A stretch of 64,000 bases of DNA from an uncultured Sphingomonadales bacterium (lineage in GTDB: Bacteria; Pseudomonadota; Alphaproteobacteria; Sphingomonadales; Rhodothalassiaceae), in the NCBI GenBank assembly GCA_947499155.1, contig CANMND010000001.1, positions 496,001 to 560,000 of the forward strand, written 5' to 3'. Position numbers and translations under genes: made by a program. The notes under the pieces are model-generated. The model was not told the DNA's origin. It searched no databases and worked only from the letters and a program-made list of their open reading frames with translations. Shown here piece by piece: positions 35,735 through 43,903 of the stretch (its first letter is position 1; each line of letters begins with the position of its first letter).

Positions 35735-36139
35735 ATGCGCAAGTTTTCCAAACCGGATGAAGAAGCCGAAATCAACATGACACCGATGCTCGACATCGTG
35801 TTCATCATGCTGATCTTCTTCATCGTCACGGCGTCGTTCGTGAAGGAATCCGGCCTTGATGTGAATAAGCCGCCGCCAAGCGAACAACAGCCGCAAGACG
35901 ACAAGAAGAAAAACATTCTGATTCAGATTGATGCATCCAACCGGATATTCGTCAATCTGCGGCCAATCGATATCGCTTCCGTCCGCGCCAATGTGGAACG
36001 CCTGCATGCGGAAAATCCGGAAGGCGTTGTTGTGATACAACCTGCTTCAGACGCATTTGCAGGTCTTGTCGTCGAGATATATGATCAGGCAAGGCAAGCT
36101 GGGGTAGATAATGTTTCAATCGCGGAAGCGACACAATAA
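35735..36139 (+). CDS. exbD: ExbD-family biopolymer transport protein (first copy)
   Basis: 134 residues with one N-terminal membrane helix. INMTPMLDIVFIMLIFFIV (about residues 13-31) carries the membrane Asp that binds protons in ExbD and TolR. The periplasmic part follows a Pro/Gln/Lys linker and has the ExbD/TolR fold. It forms the channel with ExbB. A 65-base stretch is identical at DNA level to the second exbD, 483 bases on. Confidence 0.94.
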   Translation: MRKFSKPDEEAEINMTPMLDIVFIMLIFFIVTASFVKESGLDVNKPPPSEQQPQDDKKKNILIQIDASNRIFVNLRPIDIASVRANVERLHAENPEGVVVIQPASDAFAGLVVEIYDQARQAGVDNVSIAEATQ

Positions 36140-36217
36140 TCAGCTCGAAAAACGGGGCGCCGGACAAGACATACCAGCGCTCCATAGTTCACTTATCGGG
36201 ATAGAAGCAGACAAGCC

Positions 36218-36616
36218 ATGAGAGAACACACTCAGCAAGAAGAGGAAGCAGAAATCAACATGACACCGATGCTCGACATCGTGTTCATCATGCTGATCTT
36301 CTTCATCGTCACGGCCACTTTTATCAAAGAATCAGGCATTACCGTGGAAAAGCCTTCTGCTGTCACGGCAGAAAAACAGGACCGGGCCAGCATTCTTATC
36401 GCTATCACGGATAATGATGAGGTATGGATTAATCGCCAAAAGGTGGACATCAAGTCCCTTCGCACCAATATAGAGAAGTTGCACGCGGAGAATCCTCAAG
36501 GCACTGTGGTCGTACAGGCAGACGTGCGCTCTAAAGCTGGTCTGTTGATTGCTGTGACTGAAGCAGTTAATGCGTCTGGCGTTCCCAGCGTCGCAGTGGC
36601 AACGGAGGAGAAATAA
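36218..36616 (+). CDS. exbD: ExbD-family biopolymer transport protein (second copy)
   Basis: 132 residues with the same plan as the first ExbD: the membrane helix has the proton-binding Asp (INMTPMLDIVFIMLIFFIV), then a periplasmic ExbD/TolR domain. Outside the membrane helix the two copies differ clearly (EKPSAVTAEKQDR against NKPPPSEQQPQDD). The two are probably non-equivalent partners in one complex. Next comes tonB. Confidence 0.94.
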   Translation: MREHTQQEEEAEINMTPMLDIVFIMLIFFIVTATFIKESGITVEKPSAVTAEKQDRASILIAITDNDEVWINRQKVDIKSLRTNIEKLHAENPQGTVVVQADVRSKAGLLIAVTEAVNASGVPSVAVATEEK

Positions 36617-36617
36617 C

Positions 36618-37238
36618 ATGGTCATCCGTTATATATCTGCGCTTTTAATCGGGACGACGATTACATTTGGTCTGTTTTACCTTATGCAGGCTCTAGTGGT
36701 TACAGACCGCGTGAGTCTGAGCGAGGTTCAGTCCATTCGTTTCGTCGATGTGGTCCGCGTTGACAGGCCACAGGAAGCCAAGGCGGAAACGCGTGAGGTC
36801 CAAAAGCCGGTTCCACCAGAGGCACCGCCACCAGACCTCGACATGCCATCGTCAAGCAACGCCAATACGGGTCAGAAGCTGGACTTCGGGCGTCTTTCAA
36901 TCGCCAGCCAGATTGACACAGGTGGCGTCGGGCTTGGCGCACCTACCGACGGTGATTATCTGCCACTGGTTCATATCCAGCCACAATATCCCCGGCGTGC
37001 CGCTGAACGTGGCATTGAGGGCTATGTCATTGTGGAACTGACCGTGACTGTTGACGGTACCGTTGAAGATGTCCGTATCATTGAAGCAGACCCGCCGGGT
37101 TACTTTGAACGTGACGCCGAACGTGCTGCCTACAAGTTTAAGTACAAACCGAAGGTTGTGAATGGAGACCCTGTCCCAGTGGCCGGCGTACAATACCTGT
37201 TCACTTTCAACCTCGAGGATGACGGGCGGCGGCGTTAA
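36618..37238 (+). CDS. tonB: TonB energy transducer
   Basis: 206 residues from ATG 36618, with ACGGAGGAG ten bases upstream; the frame also opens at 36570 but without a ribosome site. One N-terminal membrane helix (about 4-24) is followed by a Pro-rich linker (KPVPPEAPPPDLD). The TonB C-terminal domain (about 125-200) has VHIQPQYPRRAAERGIEGYV and ends in YLFTFNL. It spans the periplasm and opens outer-membrane receptors. No TonB-dependent receptor gene is in the window, so the substrate is unknown. Confidence 0.94.
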   Translation: MVIRYISALLIGTTITFGLFYLMQALVVTDRVSLSEVQSIRFVDVVRVDRPQEAKAETREVQKPVPPEAPPPDLDMPSSSNANTGQKLDFGRLSIASQIDTGGVGLGAPTDGDYLPLVHIQPQYPRRAAERGIEGYVIVELTVTVDGTVEDVRIIEADPPGYFERDAERAAYKFKYKPKVVNGDPVPVAGVQYLFTFNLEDDGRRR

Positions 37239-37285
37239 GCTTTGCCCCGCCCTTCAAGCCGCGAAAAGTCATAGGGTTTAAAGGT

Positions 37286-38626
37286 ATGAAAGCGAAATAT
37301 TATCTGATGGGTCTGCCCCTGGCAGTGGCTGTCGGTCTTTTTACGCAAGCGCTGCCACTTTCAAACGGAACATCGCCGTTTGCAATTGACTCAGCCTATG
37401 CTCAAAGAGCCAGCGGAGACGAGAAGCCACGCAGTACCAGGAAAGTGGACAGTCTTCGGGCGCCAATCTATGAAAAGATATCCAAGGCGCAGGAAAAGAT
37501 TGAAAAAGGTGAAAGAGACGCCGCACTCAAGGATCTCAACAAGCTGCTTGACGACAAGCTGAATGATTATGAAACGGCTATCGTTTATCAGATCCTTGCG
37601 TCCTCAATCTATATTGAGCAGGAGCGCTACAAAGACGCTATTGGGGAATTTGAAAAAATCCTGAAGCTTGAGCGCATCCCTGAAAGCCTGGAAATTGCCA
37701 GTCTTCAGACACTGGCCCAGCTTTATCTGGTTGACGAGCAATATCAGAAGTCCATCGATTATATGAAACGCTGGATGGCGACCCAGACCGAACCGGGTCC
37801 TTCGCCCTACTTCTTTATGGCGCAGGCCTATTACAGCCTTAATGACTATAAAAATGTCATCCCCAACATTGAACAAGCCATTGAGCTTAACCGCGCACGT
37901 GGGGAAGAACCCAAAGAAAACTGGTACCTTCTGGCTCGTGCGGCTTATTTCGAATTGGGCAATTACCAAAAAGTCCGGGATATTCTGGAATTTTTGACGA
38001 TGAACTTCGAAAAACCGGAATACTGGCTGCAATTGGCTGCGGTTTATTCGGAACTTGGTGAAGAAAGAAAACAGTTTGCTGTGATGGAAGTGTCATATCG
38101 CCAGGGTTTTCTTGACAAGGAAAACAGCCTGGTCAACATGGCTCAGCTGTATCTGTACAATAACGTCCCGATCAAAGCGGCCTGGGTATTAGATAAGGGC
38201 ATGAAGGACGGAATTATCGAAAAGAGTGCCGATAATTACGAGCTACTGGGACAGGCCTATCTCAATGCTCAGGAAATGGTGAAAGCCGAAGAGCCTCTAC
38301 GTCTTGCTGCACAAGCAAATGACAATGGTGAAATCTGGATGCGTCTTGGTCAGGTTTACGCTGAACAGGAACAGTGGCAGGAAGCTCTGGACCCTCTCCA
38401 GAAAGCCATTGATTCTGATGACCTTAAAACACCTGGCTTTGCTCATCTTCTGATTGGTCAGGCATATTTTAACATTGACAAGTTTGAAGACGCCAAAAGG
38501 ACCTTTCGGAACGCAACCAAGTTCAAGGAAACCAAGTCAACTGCCGAACAGTGGATCAGGCACACCACAAACGAACAAAAGCGTCGGGCACAGTTGACAG
38601 AATATTACGGCAAACAGGGCGGCTGA
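37286..38626 (+). CDS. Tetratricopeptide-repeat protein of the TonB operon
   Basis: 446 residues with a signal peptide (MKAKYYLMGLPLAVAVG) and cleavage near AYAQ. From about residue 60 on it is made of TPR-like helix pairs, for example AIVYQILASSIYIEQERYKD, then FFMAQAYYSLNDYKNVI and WMRLGQVYAEQEQWQEALDP. About eight repeats can be counted. Such TPR proteins close TonB2-type operons (TtpC/DUF3450 systems) and probably support assembly in the periplasm. The operon ends in a terminator 45 bases downstream. Confidence 0.9.
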   Translation: MKAKYYLMGLPLAVAVGLFTQALPLSNGTSPFAIDSAYAQRASGDEKPRSTRKVDSLRAPIYEKISKAQEKIEKGERDAALKDLNKLLDDKLNDYETAIVYQILASSIYIEQERYKDAIGEFEKILKLERIPESLEIASLQTLAQLYLVDEQYQKSIDYMKRWMATQTEPGPSPYFFMAQAYYSLNDYKNVIPNIEQAIELNRARGEEPKENWYLLARAAYFELGNYQKVRDILEFLTMNFEKPEYWLQLAAVYSELGEERKQFAVMEVSYRQGFLDKENSLVNMAQLYLYNNVPIKAAWVLDKGMKDGIIEKSADNYELLGQAYLNAQEMVKAEEPLRLAAQANDNGEIWMRLGQVYAEQEQWQEALDPLQKAIDSDDLKTPGFAHLLIGQAYFNIDKFEDAKRTFRNATKFKETKSTAEQWIRHTTNEQKRRAQLTEYYGKQGG

Positions 38627-38670
38627 TTAACCGGTCTTTGAGTCGAATATTTTCAACTTTCAACGCCAAC

Positions 38671-38698
38671 AAAAGTCGCCCTTCGGGGCGGCTTTTTT
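38671..38698 (+). terminator. Rho-independent terminator of the TonB operon
   Basis: AAAAGTCGCCC pairs with GGGCGGCTTTT around a TTCG tetraloop, followed by a T-run. It lies 45 bases after the TPR gene. Confidence 0.9.
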
Positions 38699-38821
38699 CT
38701 TGACTCCACACCTTCGCCAAGAGGGCAGAAAGCCGAATAAACACATGGCTTCAACTGGTTAGTGAAACTTGGAAATTGTCACAGGTTGGACAAAGTGCAC
38801 GGGCAGATCGTTGCACCACCA

Positions 38822-38844
38822 AAGATGCATATAATATACTTGTT
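38822..38844 (+). promoter_or_regulatory. NsrR-like operator upstream of the FeS repair gene
   Basis: AAGATGCATAT-A-ATATACTTGTT is an inverted repeat. The left half matches the NsrR motif AANATGCATTT at ten of eleven positions and the right half at about seven. NsrR is a nitric-oxide-sensing repressor that controls ytfE in other bacteria, so control of the gene 87 bases downstream is plausible. Confidence 0.5.
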
Positions 38845-38930
38845 TTATCCCAAAGAATGCGGATAATTGCACCCAGAACACCCGTACACATCATTCATGC
38901 CTTTAATAATGTCAGATAAAGGGGCCTGCC

Positions 38931-39617
38931 ATGACGACAACGCACACGCATCTCATCGATGGCACGCATTCAATAGGCGAGATCGCCGCCAATCTGCCCG
39001 GTGCATCAGCCGTCTTCCGCAAATTCAAAATGAACTTCTGCTGTCAGGGCGGTGCAAGTCTGGCCGAGGCGGCGCAACACCACGGTGTGGATATGGATGA
39101 TCTGACCAAAGCACTTCACGCCCTTGATGAATCTGACAGCCCGCCTGAGACATCACTTGGTACGGCTGAATTAATCCAGCATATCCTGATCCGCTATCAC
39201 GCTGTTCATCGTGACGAAATGGTTGAACTGATTGCCCTGTCTTGCAAGGTGGAATCCGTGCATGCCAGCCACCCAGACGTACCAAAAGGCCTGGCCGAAC
39301 TCCTGCACCAGATGCTGGGCGAACTTGAAGTTCACATGAAAAAGGAAGAAATCATCCTGTTTCCGGCAATGCAGCGCAGTTCCGAAGGGCGATTTAATGA
39401 ACCCATTTCAAAGCTGCGCCATGACCATAAAGATCAGGGCGAACAGCTGCACCAAATCGAATCGCTGACCAATGACTTCACCCCGCCCGATGATGCCTGT
39501 CGTTCCTGGCAGGCACTTTATGCCGGCACTGCCAAGCTGACCGAAGACCTGATGACACATATCCATCTGGAAAATAACGTCCTGTTCCCACGCTTTGAAG
39601 GATCGCCCAGATCATGA
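38931..39617 (+). CDS. ytfE: Iron-sulfur cluster repair di-iron protein (RIC/YtfE/ScdA)
   Basis: 228 residues. The N-terminal ScdA_N domain (about 1-60) has FRKFKMNFCCQGG with the characteristic Cys-Cys pair. The hemerythrin-like domain has conserved His/Glu ligands in RYHAVHRDEM, HMKKEEIILFP, LRHDHKDQ and THIHLENNVLFPRF. It repairs FeS clusters damaged by nitric oxide or peroxide. AAAGGGG stands before the ATG. An NsrR-like site lies upstream. The stop overlaps the start of a decayed AhpD-like gene. Confidence 0.94.
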   Translation: MTTTHTHLIDGTHSIGEIAANLPGASAVFRKFKMNFCCQGGASLAEAAQHHGVDMDDLTKALHALDESDSPPETSLGTAELIQHILIRYHAVHRDEMVELIALSCKVESVHASHPDVPKGLAELLHQMLGELEVHMKKEEIILFPAMQRSSEGRFNEPISKLRHDHKDQGEQLHQIESLTNDFTPPDDACRSWQALYAGTAKLTEDLMTHIHLENNVLFPRFEGSPRS

Positions 39618-39939
39618 ACGAATCATTTTACCCCCACTCATCCCGTACGCTGGCAGAACAGCGACGCACCCTGGCACCCGAGGCCGGAACAAATTTTCAA
39701 GCCTTCAGCACAGTGGTCTTCAAGGACGGTGCGCTCCCCACCAAACCAGGCAACTGAACGCGGTTACTGATGCACACATCACCCAATGCCTTTTTTACAT
39801 TAAAGGACAGACCAAAGCGGCGACAAAAGCAGGAGCTACACCTCACGAATTCATGGAAGATATCCGGGTCGCCGCTGAAATGCGTTCAGGCGATGATTAC
39901 ACTCACTCAACACTTGCCATAGCTGAACTTGATAGATAG
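39614..39939 (+). pseudogene. Frameshifted carboxymuconolactone decarboxylase/AhpD-like gene
   Basis: An ATG at 39614 overlaps the ytfE stop (ATGA). The first frame reads MNESFYPHSSRTLAEQRR... and ends at TGA 39752-39754, after ALPTKPGN. The next frame continues the family exactly: RQLNAVTDAHITQC, then IKGQTKAATKAGATPHE and VAAEMRSGDDYTHSTLAIAEL. A one-base loss near 39741-39747 explains the break. The family normally has ITQCPYCI-like CxxC. Here the second Cys is replaced (TQCLFYIKG), so the active site is also lost. It is a recently inactivated peroxide- or radical-defence enzyme, formerly in the ytfE operon. Confidence 0.78.
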
Positions 39940-40299
39940 CGCTGCCTACGCTGAAAATACAAAGCCAATGCGCCGCCAGAGATTAAGGAGATGGAGCTAT
40001 GGCCAAATGGCCCAGAGTCAAATCCTGACGCCTGATGTTACTGCGTCCGATCATGTCTTAAGCAAGGCGTTCACACTTCGATTTTATATGCCGGAGTTTG
40101 ATTGTGACATTAACAGCATGATGAACTCATCGGCCTGATCGATGCTGGATCCGGCGCATGTTTCACTTCCCACATGCTGATTAGCTTCTCTTATTGTCCT
40201 ATCTGACAAATATCACCCAGATATTATCCATTTGTCTTGGCAGGCTTTCGGCACATTCCTAATTTCATTACAGCTTTTATTATTGTGATGATTAACCAT
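39940..40299. other. Intergenic region, no gene seen
   Basis: About 360 bases between two decayed genes. The longest frame (39929-40138) has no ribosome site suited to its start and no recognisable motif. A GGAGATGGAGCTATGGCC segment near 39988-40005 would start a peptide of only nine residues. It may hold further gene remains that I cannot identify. Confidence 0.4.
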
Positions 40300-40941
40300 A
40301 TGAATTTAAGCCTAAACAAATGTTCAAGGGCCTAATGCGTTCGCACAGGTCGGGGGGACATTTGGTAATCAAGTAACGTTTAGTCCAAATGCCGTCGGCA
40401 CCACAGCAAATATAAGCTTTTCGTTCGACGGTCAGATTAATGCCGACACATGGTTTCCTGATCTGAATTCCACAATGCAGTTTGTGGTATTCGCAACGCT
40501 TTATGTATATGAAGCCGACTCTGGAGCTAATTACCTCAATTTTGGGAACGCATCGCTAAGCGCTTTCGAAGTTGTTGGAAGAAGCCAATTTATCAGTTTC
40601 ACTAACCCTGCTGCTGATTTCAGTCAAATTATCATCGACAGACTGTTTTGCGGATTTACCATAGGGCTACCGCTTACGATATGTTTGCAGGCTTGACAGT
40701 CTTTGCTTTGACTGGCGCTAACCCTGTTAACATTGAGTTGGGCTTTTTGAATACGGGAACACTGGGCATCCAAACCGACAACGACGTGAGCTTTACATCG
40801 TCATCGAGCGTTCTGCTTTCTGCTGCAGAGATTCCGTCAATTCCCGAACCAGCCACTACGGCAATGATGCTGATCGGTTTTGGATTGCTCATAGTCGTGA
40901 TGCGCCGTCGTGAGACAGAAGAGGCAAACATCTGCGCATGA
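40300..40941 (+). pseudogene. Decayed PEP-CTERM sorting-domain protein gene
   Basis: The C-terminal frame ends in a clear PEP-CTERM signal: IPSIPEPATTAMMLIGFG, then a hydrophobic helix and RRRE. Upstream, a beta-rich secreted-protein-like sequence (AVGTTANISFSFDGQINAD, later ASLSAFEVVGRSQF) is in a different frame from 40316 and has no start of its own until 40475. An ATG at 40300 (MNLSLNK) lies in the C-terminal frame but stops after 11 codons. At least two frame breaks (about 40310-40330 and 40640-40670) and loss of the signal peptide explain this. A PEP-CTERM protein implies an exosortase somewhere in the genome, now or in the past. Confidence 0.7.
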
Positions 40942-41218
40942 GTGTCATGCATAGATAATGTGGCTGGAGCATTCGAGTTAAGCCGCATTTATGAATGTGG
41001 CTATAAAAAGAAATCTGGGTTTCGTCTTGCTGATGGAATCCACATTTCTTCTTTTCAAAGAGCGGGCCACAGTCCAGAGGCACGCCCTTCACAACCCCAC
41101 ACATGCACATGTGATAACCCAAAGATTCTCATCGGCAAGTTGATGGCTGTCTTGACCAGACATGCCACAAGAGGAGTAGTCCACAGACACTGCCTCAAAT
41201 CACTCCAAGATTAAAAAA

Positions 41219-41305
41219 TGGTGCCCCCGGTCGGAATCGAACCGACACTCCCTTGCGAGAACCAGATTTTGAATCTGGCGCGTCTACCAGTTCCGCCACA
41301 GGGGC
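41219..41305 (-). tRNA. tRNA-Leu (anticodon CAA)
   Basis: On the minus strand GCCCCTG pairs with CGGGGGC as acceptor stem with one G-U pair. The anticodon stem CCAGA/TCTGG closes the loop TTCAAAA, giving anticodon CAA. A variable arm of class II size, typical of Leu, and the T-arm GTCGGTTCGATTCCGAC are present. The discriminator is A, and CCA is encoded (41219-41221), followed by six T. Confidence 0.95.
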
Positions 41306-41456
41306 CATGTGTCTGCGAGCGTAATGTTTGCGCATATTAGGGACTGGGAACCCAAGGTCAATAGCGCCTTTCAAACAAACGCAAATATCATGAGAAACAT
41401 TGCCATGACCAGAACCCGCTGCTACCTGTCTTTCGACCATTACCGTGAGACAAAAT

Positions 41457-42035
41457 ATGCTGCGTGCACTTTATGACTGGACACTGAAAAAAGCCCGGCA
41501 CCCTTATGCTGAGCGCTGGTTGGCCTTCATTTCATTTATTGAAAGTTCGGTCTTCCCCATACCGCCCGACGTCATGCTGCTGCCTATGGTTCTGGCCGAC
41601 AACAAGAAGGCCTTTCGCTATGCAGCCATCTGCACGATCGCATCTGTGGCTGGCGCCTTGCTGGGCTATGCCATCGGGCACTTTTTATGGGACGCACTTG
41701 GTGCACCCCTGATCGCCTTTTATGGCTATGAAAGCCAGTTTGCGTCCTTCCAGGACCGATTCAGGGATTATGGGGCCTGGCTCGTCTTTATTTTCGGGAT
41801 AACCTTTTTCCCATTTAAAGTGATCACCATCGCCAGCGGCATGGTGGCACTTGATCCCGTGATCTTCGTCCTGTCCGCAATTGCTGCCCGAACGCCACGC
41901 TTTTTTATTGAAGCCGCTCTGCTGTGGAAGTTTGGCGAGCCCATCCGGGCTTTCATCGAAAAACGCCTGACCCTTCTCACCAGCCTGTTTGTTTTATTGT
42001 TGATTGCAGGCTTTGCCGCCATAAAACTGCTATAA
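41457..42035 (+). CDS. YqaA-family membrane protein (DedA/VTT-like)
   Basis: 192 residues from ATG 41457; GTG 41445 is the alternative. About four membrane helices. The family is recognised from AFISFIESSVFPIPPDVMLLP near the N-terminus, with the conserved Glu and Pro pair, and RFRDYGAWLVFIFGITFFPF in the middle, where DedA proteins have a functional loop. YqaA is a short relative of DedA proteins, which move lipids or act in membrane homeostasis; the exact role is unknown. dsbB follows 29 bases later. Confidence 0.85.
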   Translation: MLRALYDWTLKKARHPYAERWLAFISFIESSVFPIPPDVMLLPMVLADNKKAFRYAAICTIASVAGALLGYAIGHFLWDALGAPLIAFYGYESQFASFQDRFRDYGAWLVFIFGITFFPFKVITIASGMVALDPVIFVLSAIAARTPRFFIEAALLWKFGEPIRAFIEKRLTLLTSLFVLLLIAGFAAIKLL

Positions 42036-42064
42036 GCCCCTTTAATATACCTCAGGGATTGTTC

Positions 42065-42574
42065 ATGCCTCTGCCAGTTGGTCTTACCCGCAATGCGCCT
42101 TTAATGCTGTCTCTTGCCAGTGCTTTGGTCCTGGCGGTCGTATATTATTTTCAGTACGGCCTTGGCTATGCGCCCTGTACCTTGTGCCACTGGCAACGGG
42201 TTCCCTATTTTGCGGCACTGGCGTTGTTTATCCCTCCTGTCATATGGGGGCATGCGGTTTTGCGACCAGTCTTAATAATTGGCGCTTGCCTCTTTTTCGC
42301 CAATGCCCTGATTGCCGGTTATCATATGGGCATTGAATGGAAATGGTGGACAGGCCCCATGACCTGTACTGGTGGCCAACTTCCCGCAGATCCGCAGGCG
42401 GCACTTGAACAGATTCTCAACACATCCCTTATTCGCTGCGACGAGATCCCCTGGTCGTTCCTGGGGCTGTCCATGGCCGGATGGAATATGCTCATTGCTG
42501 CTGGACTGGGCATTTATGCCATTGCGGCTATACTGGGCCTAAGGACTGCCACACAGCATCACCATGGAGTTTGA
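42065..42574 (+). CDS. dsbB: Disulfide bond formation protein B
   Basis: 169 residues from ATG 42065; the frame is open further upstream but without a good start. Four membrane helices are seen. The first periplasmic loop has the redox pair in APCTLCHWQRVPYF. The second pair is split between MTCTGGQ and LIRCDEIPW, as in DsbB. DsbB reoxidises DsbA and passes electrons to ubiquinone. A DsbA-like lipoprotein is encoded at 21070, and coq7 (ubiquinone synthesis) follows at once. Confidence 0.9.
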   Translation: MPLPVGLTRNAPLMLSLASALVLAVVYYFQYGLGYAPCTLCHWQRVPYFAALALFIPPVIWGHAVLRPVLIIGACLFFANALIAGYHMGIEWKWWTGPMTCTGGQLPADPQAALEQILNTSLIRCDEIPWSFLGLSMAGWNMLIAAGLGIYAIAAILGLRTATQHHHGV

Positions 42575-42575
42575 C

Positions 42576-43145
42576 ATGGAAGAACGCACGCCCAGATCCA
42601 AACCGCCCCTTCCCCTGCCTGGTGACAGGCCACTTGAGCAAAAAGTAAAGGAAATGATCCGGGTCGATCATGCAGGCGAATATGGGGCAAAGCGCATTTA
42701 TCAAGGACAACTGGCGGTTCTTGGGCCCCATCACAGGCTAAGCCCGCTGATTCGTCATATGGCCGATCAGGAAGAGCGCCATCTTGCCTATTTTCATGAG
42801 GAAATCACAAACCGCCGTGTCCGCCCCTCCCTTTTGTCTCCCTTTTGGCATGTGGCAGGCTTTGCCCTTGGTGCTGGTACTGCTCTCATGGGTGAACGGG
42901 CTTTGATGGCCTGCACCGCAGCCGTGGAAGAAGTCATCGACGATCATTATGAAGAACAGCGGGAAATTCTGGGCGAGCATGAACCGGAGTTGAGTGCGAC
43001 CATCGCAGACTTTCAGGCAGAGGAAGCCGAGCACCGCGAAACCGCCCTTGATCATGGTGCCGCCGACACCCCTGGCTACGATCTTTTATCAGGCGCCATT
43101 AGGGCTGGCTGTCGTCTGGCGATCAATATAGCCAAAAAAATCTGA
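42576..43145 (+). CDS. coq7: Ubiquinone biosynthesis demethoxy-quinol hydroxylase
   Basis: 189 residues from ATG 42576, six bases after GGAG; ATG 42564 is the alternative and overlaps dsbB. The di-iron ligand motifs are visible in order: DHAGEYGAKRIY, ADQEERHLAYF, EEVIDDHYEEQ and AEEAEHRETAL. Coq7 adds the hydroxyl group at C6 in a late step of ubiquinone synthesis. Its presence instead of the flavin enzyme UbiF is typical of alphaproteobacteria. Confidence 0.95.
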   Translation: MEERTPRSKPPLPLPGDRPLEQKVKEMIRVDHAGEYGAKRIYQGQLAVLGPHHRLSPLIRHMADQEERHLAYFHEEITNRRVRPSLLSPFWHVAGFALGAGTALMGERALMACTAAVEEVIDDHYEEQREILGEHEPELSATIADFQAEEAEHRETALDHGAADTPGYDLLSGAIRAGCRLAINIAKKI

Positions 43146-43169
43146 CTTGATAATCGTGAGATGGCCCCA

Positions 43170-43736
43170 TCAGGGTTCCAGTTCGCTGTCCCAATAAAGG
43201 TAATCCCGCCAGCTTGAATGCAAGTAGTTGGGCGGGAAGCGCCGACCATTTTCGTTTAGCACCATACTGGTCGGACGATAGGGCTTGATCAGTGGAAACA
43301 TGGCCGCTTCACGGGGCATGCGCCCACCCTTGGCCAGATTGCACGGCGAACACGCCGTCGTCACATTTGCCCAGGTGGTCTTGCCGCCATGGGCCCGTGG
43401 GATCACATGGTCAAATGTAAGGTCTTCACCCTTGCCGCAATACTGGCACTGAAAGCGATCGCGCAAAAACAGGTTAAAGCGCGTAAAAGCCGGCCACCGA
43501 GCCGGCTTCACATAGCATTTAAGGGAGATTACTGAGGGGAGTCTCATCTCCATAGAAGGAGAGCGGATCACCCGGTCATACTCCGAGACGATGTTCACCC
43601 GTTCAAGAAAGACGGCTTTAAGCGCTGTTTGCCATCCCCAGAGCGATAAGGGAAAGTAGCTCAAGGGACGATAATCTGCATTCAGCACGAGAGCCGGACA
43701 ACTCTCGAGAGAAGGAATGGGCGTACCATCCAACAT
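43170..43736 (-). CDS. HNH endonuclease family protein
   Basis: 188 residues. The HNH zinc-nuclease core is in CQYCGKGEDLTFDHVIPRAHGG then WANVTTACSPCNLAKGGR (about residues 98-143), with two CxxC-type pairs holding a structural zinc. This chromosomal family (often annotated HNH endonuclease) is widespread and single copy in many alphaproteobacteria and is not tied to a phage. Convergent with coq7. Its cellular role is not established. Confidence 0.85.
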   Translation of the reverse strand: MLDGTPIPSLESCPALVLNADYRPLSYFPLSLWGWQTALKAVFLERVNIVSEYDRVIRSPSMEMRLPSVISLKCYVKPARWPAFTRFNLFLRDRFQCQYCGKGEDLTFDHVIPRAHGGKTTWANVTTACSPCNLAKGGRMPREAAMFPLIKPYRPTSMVLNENGRRFPPNYLHSSWRDYLYWDSELEP

Positions 43737-43903
43737 CTCGTGTCATCTCCTGCGGCAAGCCGCTTTCCGACACCTGCCCCACCTGACGTGGGACAAGCCG
43801 GTGCGTTATAGCGTCACCGTACCTACAAGATACAGTGTTCCTGATTGATAACAACCATCCATCTTGTCATGCGCATTATTTTTTAATGACACAGCCTCAG
43901 GGA

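Noticed and set aside
41195..41440. Minus-strand frame of 81 codons containing VAELVDAPDSKSGSRKG
   Set aside because: This is the tRNA-Leu gene read as protein, a well-known false gene.
43170..43736. HNH gene as a sign of a mobile intron or phage
   Set aside because: This HNH family is a common single-copy chromosomal gene, with no phage or intron features around it.
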